DNA of 64,000 nt from Chloroflexota bacterium (lineage in GTDB: Bacteria; Chloroflexota; Anaerolineae; Aggregatilineales; J027). Where the stretch lies: positions 1-64,000 of the forward strand of contig JABFGB010000020.1 in the NCBI GenBank assembly GCA_013112715.1, read 5' to 3'. The position numbers and the translations under genes were made by a program. This document shows, one piece after another, positions 8,410 to 16,313 of the stretch. Position 1 is the stretch's first letter; every line of letters begins with the position of its first letter. A model generated the notes under the pieces. The model saw only the letters and a program-made list of their open reading frames with translations. It searched no databases and was not told the DNA's origin.

Positions 8410-9264
8410 TTAATGCGCCGTGTTGCCGATTTCCGCCAAAATTTCGTTCAATACCGCGTCGGAAATACCAAATTCGTGTTCTGGCGCGGGGAAGGCCCCT
8501 GACCGAACTTCTTGATGAAAGGTGGTGAAGACGTTTTGAATCGCCTCACCGATTTTGGCATACTGCTTGACAAATTTGGGCGTGAAGCGGTCAAACATGC
8601 CCAAAATATCGTGCATGACCAAGACCTGCCCATCCGTTCCGCTGCCTGCCCCGATGCCGATGGTGGGGATGCTGACCATGCGGGTAATCAACTCCGCCAG
8701 TTTCGCGGGGACACCCTCAATCACCATCGAAAAGGCACCAGATTGTTCAATTGCTTTGGCATCTTCGATGAGTTTACGGGCTGCCTCGATGGATTTGCCC
8801 TGAACTTTGAAGCCGCCAAACGCACTGACGCTTTGCGGAGTGAGGCCGATATGTCCCATCACCGCGATGCCAACTTGCACCATTGCATGGACGGTTTCCG
8901 CCATATGGATTCCGCCTTCTAATTTAATGGCGTCTGCATTGCCTTCTTTGAGCAGACGGCCAGCATTGCGGAGGGCTTCGTCACGGCTAGCTTGATAGCT
9001 CATAAAAGGCATGTCGCCGACCAAAAAAGCCCGCTTGACACCGCGTCGCACCGCTTGGGTGTGCAGTACCATCATGTCCATTGTGACTGGCAAGGTACTT
9101 TCAAAGCCGTGTACAACCATGCCGAGCGAATCGCCGACCAAAATCATATCCACGCCACTTTGGTCAGCCAGCAAACCGGAGGGGTAATCATACGCGGTCA
9201 ACATGCTGATGGGTTCGCCGCGCTCTTTCATCGCCTGCAACTGCTGAAGCGTCACCTTGTCCAT
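8410..9264 (-). CDS. panB: 3-methyl-2-oxobutanoate hydroxymethyltransferase
   Basis: First committed enzyme of pantoate synthesis: it adds a hydroxymethyl group from methylene-tetrahydrofolate to ketoisovalerate. It has 284 residues. Metal-binding and active-site regions are seen in VGDSLGMVVHG, VGDMPFMSY and the catalytic glutamate region MVIEGVP. IGIGAGSGTDGQVLVMHDILG is the C-terminal signature (Asn-Asp variants aside). A G-rich ribosome site precedes the ATG. panE follows on the same strand; panC lies 49 kb away in this window. Confidence 0.97.
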   Translation of the reverse strand: MDKVTLQQLQAMKERGEPISMLTAYDYPSGLLADQSGVDMILVGDSLGMVVHGFESTLPVTMDMMVLHTQAVRRGVKRAFLVGDMPFMSYQASRDEALRNAGRLLKEGNADAIKLEGGIHMAETVHAMVQVGIAVMGHIGLTPQSVSAFGGFKVQGKSIEAARKLIEDAKAIEQSGAFSMVIEGVPAKLAELITRMVSIPTIGIGAGSGTDGQVLVMHDILGMFDRFTPKFVKQYAKIGEAIQNVFTTFHQEVRSGAFPAPEHEFGISDAVLNEILAEIGNTAH

Positions 9265-9294
9265 TTTAACCCCCTTGCTGAAATCGCTACTTAT

Positions 9295-9698
9295 TCAATT
9301 GGCGGGCGGAAGACATGGATAAAGTTTTTTCTCTATCAGGAAAAGTCTTTCGGTAATTCGATCTTCATCGTTAAGCTGTAATATTTTGACCGTGACTCTT
9401 CCTTGTGGCGTTAATGGCTCAATGCGCCCGTCTTTCAATACAAAATGATCTGACCAGACATCAAATACAATGAGGCAAACGTTTTGGTTATACGGTCATC
9501 TGAGCCTTTATTACGGTTACAAAAACCACAACTTAAACATAAGTTATCTTCCGTTGTCTCTCCGTCATGTTTTTCGGCAATGATATGGTCAATTTCCGGT
9601 GGATAGGGAGACAAATCTAAATTGATATGGCAATATTCGCAGCAATTGCCTGCCCGTTCCTTTACTAAACGGCGGAGTGCATCGGGTATATTGGTCAT
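9295..9698 (-). pseudogene. HNH endonuclease gene broken by a frameshift
   Basis: The N-terminal 75 or so residues are a clear HNH nuclease: CEYCHINLD, the EIDHIIAEKHDG catalytic segment and CLSCGFCNRNKGSD. That frame stops at 9435. The family C-terminus continues in the -1 frame: WSDHFVLKDGRIEPLTPQGR, then VTVKILQLND, ending at a TGA at 9295. The shift must lie between about 9437 and 9487. One lost base would explain it. It may be a true pseudogene, a sequencing error, or a shortened but active nuclease, since the metal-binding residues are intact. It overlaps the small gene upstream by 4 bases. Confidence 0.8.
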
Positions 9699-9952
9699 TT
9701 GGAGGCTGTCTTTTCGTAGACCTTACCCTTTAACATCCGCATAAAATGTTCCCAACGGAGCGCCTCATCAAATTCGGCGATTTCTTCAGTGGTGAGTGTC
9801 CCGTTCCGATTTCCGTCCCGAAGATAGCGTATTCTTTCGGCAACGGCATCCGAAACTTTGAAGGCGAAAATTTCGTCAGGAGTCGGCAAGGCGGCCAAAA
9901 AATCTAGTATTTCGTTCTCAACGGTAATGACTGGTTGGACAGCATCTGCCAT
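9695..9952 (-). CDS. Small protein paired with HNH endonuclease
   Basis: 85-residue hypothetical protein. Its C-terminal half (RNGTLTTEEIAEFDEALRWE) resembles short proteins often encoded just before HNH nucleases in cyanobacteria and Chloroflexota. The nuclease gene starts in its stop codon (ATGA). The ATG at 9952 is preferred: AAGGAG lies 9 bases before it, against 3 bases for the in-frame ATG two codons earlier. Whether the pair is an addiction module is unknown. Confidence 0.65.
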   Translation of the reverse strand: MADAVQPVITVENEILDFLAALPTPDEIFAFKVSDAVAERIRYLRDGNRNGTLTTEEIAEFDEALRWEHFMRMLKGKVYEKTASK

Positions 9953-10004
9953 GTACATCCACTCCTTCTATCAATTGGACGAATCCTAACATCGGATTTT
10001 TACC

Positions 10005-10550
10005 TTACTTCTTTTTCTTGGCGGGTTTGACCTGTGTGACGAATTTATTGGCCTCTTTGCGGAGCTTATGGTCGCTTTTCATGACTTGCAGGGCGCTGTC
10101 CATATCATAATAGGCCAATGTCATCTCATCTTGTTGGTGGAACGCAATTGACCGTGAAAAGAATATTTCAGGCCGCGTCGGGGCATAACGCTGCGCTTGG
10201 GAAAAATGCTCGACTGCCTGCGGAAAATCTTCGTGTCGGATGGCAATCAAACCCAAGATGTAGTGCCCAATCCACTGACGGGGATCGAGCCGTAGCGCGT
10301 ATTCGGCATCCTCTGTCGCATCATCATCCCGTTCCATCTCATACAGAATGACGGCCCGTGTCACATACAGTTCGGCGAGACCAGAGGCGTTGTAAATTGC
10401 TTCATCCAAATCCGCCAGTGCCTCAGCAAATTTTTTGTGTTGATAGTGATGCAGGCCGCGCTCCAAATAGCGATCTGCAATGCTGAGGGGCGCACCCGTA
10501 GATAGGCGTAATTGAGGGCCAGTCGGCGGTGGAACTTTGCGGCGCAGCAT
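10005..10550 (-). CDS. TPR-repeat protein
   Basis: 181-residue soluble protein with about four tetratricopeptide repeats. Examples are ADRYLERGLHHYQHKKFAEA, then the repeats beginning AELYVTRAVILYE, WIGHYILGLIAI and PEIFFSRSIAFH. The C-terminus is basic (KPAKKKK). It has no signal peptide. It lies 6 bases downstream of elp3, so it is almost certainly in the same transcript. TPR proteins act as protein-binding scaffolds; its partner is not known. Confidence 0.8.
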   Translation of the reverse strand: MLRRKVPPPTGPQLRLSTGAPLSIADRYLERGLHHYQHKKFAEALADLDEAIYNASGLAELYVTRAVILYEMERDDDATEDAEYALRLDPRQWIGHYILGLIAIRHEDFPQAVEHFSQAQRYAPTRPEIFFSRSIAFHQQDEMTLAYYDMDSALQVMKSDHKLRKEANKFVTQVKPAKKKK

Positions 10551-10556
10551 ATCCGG

Positions 10557-12380
10557 TTACTCCCTTAAGTCACGAAACTGATAAAGCTGCCCATCGGCGA
10601 AACCACGTTTACGATAATATTCCCGCGTGCCGATAGCAGAAATGACAGCGAGTCGTTGATAGCCCCGCTCGTGGGCGATTTCCACCGCGCGTTCAATTAA
10701 CTGTTTGCCTAATCCGACATGCTGACTTTTGCCAGCCAACGCCTCACCGATTTCAATGGATTGTCCGTAAACATGCACTTCCCGAATCATGGCGGCATTT
10801 TCTAATTCGGGGGTAATCGGCGGTTCGGTAGGCAGGGACAGGCGCAAAAATCCGGCAATCTGACGTTCAGGGGTGATGTATTGCAAGAACACCTCATCAC
10901 TACAATTCGACGTATACCAGACCTCATCCAAATACAAGGTATCAGGGGCAACGTTCCGATGGCGGATTTCACGACTGCGGATGTCGCCTGTATAACTCCC
11001 ATTTTGGGCCAATTCCTGCTGCACCAGTTCACGGAAATTGGTCATTTTGTTGCCGACCACAATATCCGTGCCGGGAATGTCGCGGATAACACGGGTCAGG
11101 CGGCAGTAATCAGGGGTGAGTTGGAAGCAGGCTGTCAGCACGCCTAATAATTCTTCGTGGGTATAGGGTCGCCATTCGCCACGCTGATAGTAGTCCATCA
11201 ATTCGGCGCTTTCGATCAAGGAACAGGGATACACCTTGAGTTCATCAGGGCGGAAATCGGGGTCGTTAAACATCCGCGCATAATCTTCAGTGTCGGCTTC
11301 TGGTGACGACCCATAGAGATTTGGCATCCAATGGGCATGGATCTTAAATCCGGCTTGGCGTAATAGTTTCACAGCGCGGCGTGTGGCGGCGACTTCATGC
11401 CCCCGTTTATTCAGGCGCAGCACTTCGTCATTGAGGCTCTGAAAACCGATTTGGACTTTGGTACAGCCCAATCGTCGGATTCGGAGCACTTCTTCTTCAC
11501 TGATATGGTCGGGGCGGGTTTCAACCACCAAGCCGACACAGCGACATTCGGCATTTTCATTTTCCCGATGCGCCGCCTCTAATTCTTCCCATGTCGCAAA
11601 TTCAGTGATGGAGGTACGCTCCGCCAAACCTAAGCCAATTGAAGCGGCCTGTTCCCTCGAACGCAGCATTTCATCCCAGTAGATGTTCTGGACGACTTGG
11701 TTATAGGTCTGGTCATGTCCCGGTGCGTTGATTTCGGTAATATTACGGGCGGGGTGCAGTTGGGAATGTTCTAACAGCAGGCTTTCGACTTCCGCTGTGT
11801 GGTCTACCCCATTACCAAAATCATGCAGCGCATCAAAAATGCGTTTGATAAACCAGATTTGATAGGTTTCAGGATAAAATGACCATGTGCCGCCCAAAAT
11901 AATCATTTCGATTTTGTCGGTGGGGTGTCCGGTATTATAGAGGGCCAGCAAACGGCGATAGGTTTGCAGATAGGGGTCAAAGGCGTTGGCTTCGGCCCGC
12001 TGCGCCCCCGGCTCATCCGAAAGGTAACTCTTGGGCATCCGAATATCGTTGGGGCAAAAAATACACGTCCCCGGGCAGGGAAATGGCTTGGTCAAAACGG
12101 TGACAGGTGTCACCCCCGAACTGGTTCGCACGGGTTTAAGGCGCAGGCGCTCGACGATGGTTTTGTCGTAGGTAGGTAGCTCACCTGTATCGGTAAAATA
12201 GCGATAAGCCCGAATCAATTCATCCCGACGAAAAAGGCCAGAGCCGTCTTTGGGGTGTGATTTTAGAATGCGCTCCAACTGTTTCTGGGCCAGTTCAGGG
12301 GTATCGAGCACCTGCCGCAAAATCGCTAACAGGGATTCTCGGTAAAGTTCAAGGTCATCAGGGGCAGTTTTGTAAGTCAT
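10557..12380 (-). CDS. Elp3-family tRNA uridine(34) acetyltransferase-like radical SAM enzyme
   Basis: 607-residue homologue of Elp3, the catalytic subunit of eukaryotic Elongator, which makes cm5U at wobble position U34 of tRNA. The radical SAM cluster motif CPGTCIFC has cysteines at residues 102, 106 and 109. The TRP-and-HTxxE-type core EVVETRPDHISEEE reads VVETRPDHISEEEVLR. The C-terminal 100 residues are a GNAT acetyltransferase domain (HVGLGKQLIERAVEIAHERG, REYYRKRGF). Bacterial Elp3 acts without the other Elongator subunits. The gene is divergent, by 32 bases, from a Trm9-like methyltransferase, which would act on the Elp3 product in the eukaryotic pathway. Confidence 0.92.
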   Translation of the reverse strand: MTYKTAPDDLELYRESLLAILRQVLDTPELAQKQLERILKSHPKDGSGLFRRDELIRAYRYFTDTGELPTYDKTIVERLRLKPVRTSSGVTPVTVLTKPFPCPGTCIFCPNDIRMPKSYLSDEPGAQRAEANAFDPYLQTYRRLLALYNTGHPTDKIEMIILGGTWSFYPETYQIWFIKRIFDALHDFGNGVDHTAEVESLLLEHSQLHPARNITEINAPGHDQTYNQVVQNIYWDEMLRSREQAASIGLGLAERTSITEFATWEELEAAHRENENAECRCVGLVVETRPDHISEEEVLRIRRLGCTKVQIGFQSLNDEVLRLNKRGHEVAATRRAVKLLRQAGFKIHAHWMPNLYGSSPEADTEDYARMFNDPDFRPDELKVYPCSLIESAELMDYYQRGEWRPYTHEELLGVLTACFQLTPDYCRLTRVIRDIPGTDIVVGNKMTNFRELVQQELAQNGSYTGDIRSREIRHRNVAPDTLYLDEVWYTSNCSDEVFLQYITPERQIAGFLRLSLPTEPPITPELENAAMIREVHVYGQSIEIGEALAGKSQHVGLGKQLIERAVEIAHERGYQRLAVISAIGTREYYRKRGFADGQLYQFRDLRE

Positions 12381-12412
12381 GATGCACGTTCAACCCGATT
12401 GGAATTCTTTGA

Positions 12413-13135
12413 ATGGATGTTAATCTAATCCGACGCCTAAATCAACTGAATAAAGATTTTTATGCCCAAACTGCCGAGTCGTTTAGTCAATCACGTGACC
12501 ATGCGTGGGAAGGCTGGCTGAAGTTATTACCCTATCTCAAACCACCCCTTTCAGTTTTGGATGTCGGGTGTGGCAACGGGCGCTTTGGGATATTTTTACA
12601 TGAACAATTCGGGGATGGTGTTGCATATCACGGTCTCGATAATGCTCCGGCGCTTTTGGATTTCGCACGACAGGCCTTTGATGAACGTGGCCTATGCTTC
12701 ACATTAGAAAATCGGGACATCGTTGAAAATCCGCCTGATATGGGAGAGTATGATTGGGTCGTGGCGTTTGGCGTGCTGCATCACATCCCCGGTTATAAAA
12801 ATCGGCATGAATTTGTGCGATGTTTGGGTCAGCGTCTCAAAAAAGATGGCTATTTGGTATTCACGAGTTGGCGATTTTATGAGCAGCCCCGTTTCCGTGA
12901 ACGGATTGCGGTTTGGCCTGACGATTTTCAAGTGGAGTCGCACGACTATTTATTGGATTGGCGGCGGGATAGGGGTGGTGATGAAGAGCCTGCCCTGCGC
13001 TACTGCCATTACATTGACGACGCTGAACATCAATCCCTGATTGCTGCCACCGGATTGACCGAAATCACCGCTTATCGGGCGGATGGTCGCAGTGGGGATT
13101 TAAATTGCTACAGCGTGTTGCAGCGCATTACTTAA
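12413..13135 (+). CDS. Trm9/ALKBH8-like class I methyltransferase
   Basis: 240-residue SAM-dependent methyltransferase. Motif I is VLDVGCGNGRFG (residues 48-59), post-I acidic residue in GLDNAP, and motif IV is VAFGVLHHIP. Three features look specifically like eukaryotic Trm9: FYAQTAESFSQSR...AW near the N-terminus (Trm9 has an I-A-x-x-F-S-x-T-R...W pattern), GCGNG, and a C-terminal RYCHYIDDAEHQSLIAATGL. Trm9 methylates cm5U34 to mcm5U34. The gene faces elp3 across 32 bases. Function by homology and context only; a general class I methyltransferase with another substrate is the alternative. Confidence 0.75.
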   Translation: MDVNLIRRLNQLNKDFYAQTAESFSQSRDHAWEGWLKLLPYLKPPLSVLDVGCGNGRFGIFLHEQFGDGVAYHGLDNAPALLDFARQAFDERGLCFTLENRDIVENPPDMGEYDWVVAFGVLHHIPGYKNRHEFVRCLGQRLKKDGYLVFTSWRFYEQPRFRERIAVWPDDFQVESHDYLLDWRRDRGGDEEPALRYCHYIDDAEHQSLIAATGLTEITAYRADGRSGDLNCYSVLQRIT

Positions 13136-13445
13136 AAAAGCCCAATGCAGAAGCCAATGCCATTGCCATCAAAATCGAGACCAGCAACAGCACCCACGCC
13201 ACCGCCCGCCCAATTTCTGGCCCGTAGAGCAATGTGACTCCCTGTTTGCGCTCCAACTGCCCAAGCAGGTCTACCCGTAAATCAATCAAATCACGTTCCT
13301 TGACCAGCCGTGCCGCAAAAGCCGATTCATGCACGACGCGCCAACCATCTGCTACCAATTTCTCAACTTCCGGCTTCAAGATCGCCTCGGCTGCTTCTGG
13401 CGAAATGATTTCAATCTCGGTGTTTTCCGTTTGTGGTTCAACCAT
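13128..13445 (-). CDS. Hypothetical protein with one C-terminal membrane segment
   Basis: 105 residues of unknown function. The first 80 residues are soluble and charged. A single hydrophobic segment (AWVLLLVSILMAMALASALG) lies at the extreme C-terminus, so the protein is probably tail-anchored with its body in the cytoplasm. It overlaps the 3' end of the converging methyltransferase by 8 bases. Confidence 0.6.
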   Translation of the reverse strand: MVEPQTENTEIEIISPEAAEAILKPEVEKLVADGWRVVHESAFAARLVKERDLIDLRVDLLGQLERKQGVTLLYGPEIGRAVAWVLLLVSILMAMALASALGFFK

Positions 13446-13548
13446 CGTTCCATACCCTTAAAAATTTGCCCTTGTTAGAGTACCTAATGTTGGCTCAGTT
13501 CTCCATCCCCTATACAATCAAAGCCAATATTTTACTTAGGGGTGATTT

Positions 13549-14526
13549 ATGGCAGACCAAACGAAAGAAACCTTTTTAGTGACAGGGGCGCTGGGCTGTA
13601 TTGGCGCATGGACAGTCTATCATCTGGTGAAACAAGGGCGGCGGGTGGTCAGTTTTGATATTGCCGAGCAGGGCCACCGTCTCAATTTATTGATGACGCC
13701 TGAAGAACAACAGGCTATCACGTTTGTGCGGGGTGATTTAGCAGACCCCGACCAAGTGCTGGCGACATTTCAACAGCATAGGATTACGCATGTTATTCAT
13801 TTGGCGGCACTGCAAGTCCCCTTCGTAAGGACTAATCCCATCAAAGGGGCGCAAGTGAATGTGGTCGGTACGGTGAATGTCTATGAGGCGGCGCGACAAA
13901 CGGGGGTAAAACATATCGCCCTTGCCTCCTCCATTGCGGTGTTTGGGCCAGCCGAGGATTATCCCGATAATCAACCTGTCGCCAATGATGCCCATCCCTC
14001 ACCACGCACCCTCTATGGCGTCTTTAAACAGGCCAATGAAGGCACGGCGCGGATTTATTGGCAGGATCATCAAATCAGCAGCACCGGATTACGTCCCTAT
14101 ACCGTTTATGGCTTGGGGCGCGATCAAGGTTTGACCAGCGACCCCACCAAAGCGATGCTAGCAGCGGCGGCAGGGCAAAATTTCCATATCAATTTTGGTG
14201 GGGTGATGCAGTTTCAATGGGCCTCCGATACCGCCCTGCAATTTATCGAATCGGCAACCCGGCCCTTGAATGGCGCTTATGTTTTCAATCTGGATGCGCC
14301 ACCAACCCCTGTCACACAGGTGGCTGAAATAATTGAGCGCTTGCGCCCCAACGTCAAAATTACGATCTCGGATACTATGCTGCCATTTCCAGAAAACTTT
14401 GATGGCTCGGAACTACATCGCCATTTCACCAACGTTTATGATACGCCCTTAGAAGAAGGCATCCGACAGACGATTGAGGGATTTGAGAGGGCATTGGCTG
14501 AGGGGAAAATTTCGGTTGGGGCATAG
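13549..14526 (+). CDS. NAD-dependent epimerase/dehydratase
   Basis: 325-residue extended short-chain dehydrogenase. The N-terminus carries the glycine motif VTGALGCIGAW (G-x-x-G-x-x-G). An Asp near residue 39 (VVSFDIA) predicts NAD preference. The catalytic Tyr and Lys are in LYGVFKQANEG, preceded by the serine region LASSIAVFG. The substrate, probably a nucleotide sugar or other hydroxylated metabolite, cannot be set. A GGGGTGA ribosome site precedes the ATG. It is a single gene: both neighbours are on the other strand. Confidence 0.88.
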   Translation: MADQTKETFLVTGALGCIGAWTVYHLVKQGRRVVSFDIAEQGHRLNLLMTPEEQQAITFVRGDLADPDQVLATFQQHRITHVIHLAALQVPFVRTNPIKGAQVNVVGTVNVYEAARQTGVKHIALASSIAVFGPAEDYPDNQPVANDAHPSPRTLYGVFKQANEGTARIYWQDHQISSTGLRPYTVYGLGRDQGLTSDPTKAMLAAAAGQNFHINFGGVMQFQWASDTALQFIESATRPLNGAYVFNLDAPPTPVTQVAEIIERLRPNVKITISDTMLPFPENFDGSELHRHFTNVYDTPLEEGIRQTIEGFERALAEGKISVGA

Positions 14527-14535
14527 GCAAAAACA

Positions 14536-14565
14536 AAAGGGCGAGTCGAATGACATCGCCCCTTT
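14536..14565. terminator. Bidirectional hairpin between convergent genes
   Basis: Arms AAAGGGCGA (14536-14544) and TCGCCCCTTT (14556-14565) form a 9-pair stem with one bulged C and an 11-base loop. It is AT-flanked on both sides. It lies between the epimerase stop and the oxidoreductase stop, so it likely ends both transcripts. Confidence 0.65.
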
Positions 14566-14583
14566 GAAATTCACCATGTAGGA

Positions 14584-16215
14584 TTACAAACTGGCCTCTT
14601 TTTCGTAAATCCCTGATGCACCACTAGGCCGTGTACCCGCCTGTTCAGTGATTTGCGGCGTGCCGTCTTTTTCGGTGCAGCGGACGCGGAAGGTGTGGTC
14701 GCCTTCGCTAAAAGGCCAATCATAGCGCCAGATGACCCATGTTTTTTCGGACAATGGCTGACGTAACTCGGCTTCGACCCATTCTCCGTCATCTACTTGT
14801 ATTTCAACTTTGGAAATCCCGCGTGGCCCAGCCCATGCCATGCCGCCGACGGGGACAAATTGCTGACCGTCTTGTTCGTAGACATCGTTCACGGCGACGG
14901 TATCAATCACCGAGGTGGCTTTAATGAGGGCCTCTTTGTCCCAACCGCGTGAGACCCAATAACCCGCTTCCCATTCATCCACAAAATCGATTTTGGTGAT
15001 CCATTTCGGTTGTTTCATGCCATAGCGATTGGGAATGTGAATGCGCAATGGGAAACCGTGTTTGGCCTTCAACAGCGCCCCGTCCCACGCATAGGTCAGC
15101 ATGACTTTTTCATCGCTCCGGATGACTTCAAGGTCAACATATTCCCAAAAGCCATCTACCGATTCAATCCGCACAAACTTCGCTTCGGGTTTTGGTTTGA
15201 CCTCTTTCAAAATATTTTGGAAGCTCGTACCCGTCCAATGGGTCGTGCTGATGAGGTCGCCACCAAGACGATTAGAGATACACGACATGGTGATGTATTG
15301 ATACATCGGCTCGTAATTATTTTGAATATCGCCTAGCGTCAGTTTGATTGGATTTTCGACCAAGCCACCGATGGGAAGCTCCCATGTATCGGCGTCAATC
15401 TCAGGGATGCTGACATTGATGTCAATGCGGTAGTGGTCTTCCAGTGGGGTGTATTCGGGGCGTGTGCCGGGGGCGGGAATCAGTTTGTCGTTGAGATTCG
15501 GGAAATCTTTGGGGTTCGCCCCGGTGATCTTGACTAGCACTTCCTCTTTTTTGCTGTTCAGGTATGCCCCGATGCCAGAGCCAATGACCGTAATGGTCGC
15601 TGCCGTCCCACCCAAGATGACCAAAAAGCGGCGGCGATCTATCGTTTGGACGGATTTTTCGGGGGCATCCAGAGCAGTCGGAGCTTGCATGGAAGCAGGA
15701 GCATCCAGACGGTTATAGACCCAATTGATGATAATGCCCCACACGACGAAAAGGGCGGTAATCCAAAAGCCGCTGAGAGTGTTATCTACCGAGGAGGTAA
15801 AATTGTAGCGGTCACTAATGAATGATACCGCAATCCCTACCAACAAACCCATGATCGCGCCGGGGAGCAGGGTGCGGGCAAATTTTTGCGCTGGGCCTTC
15901 TTTTTTCTGTAAGCTGAAATAGAGTGCCCCCAGCGCCCCACCCAAGCCAAACACTAGTGCGACGGAGAGTAACTGTTCGGCGAGTTTGGCAGTGTCATCG
16001 GTCTGGCCCAGATTGAAAGCGTCAATAATCGTGACCATGATGTCAATGCCAAAGGTAATCAGAAAGCCGGGAAGGATACGGCTGATCCATTGGAAAATGT
16101 CGAAGGGGGGGAAGGGTAAATCGGCAGCTTGTTCCGCTACATAAAAGATCGCCATTAACGCGGCGGTGGTGAGTGCCCCGACCAGCGCACCTGCTCTATT
16201 TTTTGCTTGGGTCAT
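14584..16215 (-). CDS. Membrane-anchored molybdopterin-dependent oxidoreductase (sulfite oxidase fold)
   Basis: 543 residues in three parts. Residues 1 to about 190 hold about five hydrophobic segments. A cytoplasmic loop with DRRRFLVILGG, a twin-arginine motif before another hydrophobic stretch, follows near residue 195. The rest is a sulfite oxidase-type molybdopterin domain (the cofactor-ligand Cys is in ITMSCISNRLGGDLI; HIPNRYGMKQPKWI follows) and a C-terminal Mo-oxidoreductase dimerisation domain. Such an order implies Sec insertion of the first segments and Tat export of the folded catalytic domain. The electron partner and substrate are unknown. Confidence 0.85.
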   Translation of the reverse strand: MTQAKNRAGALVGALTTAALMAIFYVAEQAADLPFPPFDIFQWISRILPGFLITFGIDIMVTIIDAFNLGQTDDTAKLAEQLLSVALVFGLGGALGALYFSLQKKEGPAQKFARTLLPGAIMGLLVGIAVSFISDRYNFTSSVDNTLSGFWITALFVVWGIIINWVYNRLDAPASMQAPTALDAPEKSVQTIDRRRFLVILGGTAATITVIGSGIGAYLNSKKEEVLVKITGANPKDFPNLNDKLIPAPGTRPEYTPLEDHYRIDINVSIPEIDADTWELPIGGLVENPIKLTLGDIQNNYEPMYQYITMSCISNRLGGDLISTTHWTGTSFQNILKEVKPKPEAKFVRIESVDGFWEYVDLEVIRSDEKVMLTYAWDGALLKAKHGFPLRIHIPNRYGMKQPKWITKIDFVDEWEAGYWVSRGWDKEALIKATSVIDTVAVNDVYEQDGQQFVPVGGMAWAGPRGISKVEIQVDDGEWVEAELRQPLSEKTWVIWRYDWPFSEGDHTFRVRCTEKDGTPQITEQAGTRPSGASGIYEKEASL

Positions 16216-16313
16216 CTATGAAATCCTTTCCAACCACCATGTTCTCAAATAAGATCGTTTAGAAACTGCCCTTTAGATGCTTGAAATTTTGCCGTCAAAA
16301 TCTAACAATTTGA

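Noticed and set aside
16286-16301. ATTTTG-CCGT-CAAAAT hairpin after the histidine kinase
   Set aside because: The stem is AT-only and only 6 pairs; too weak to call a terminator.
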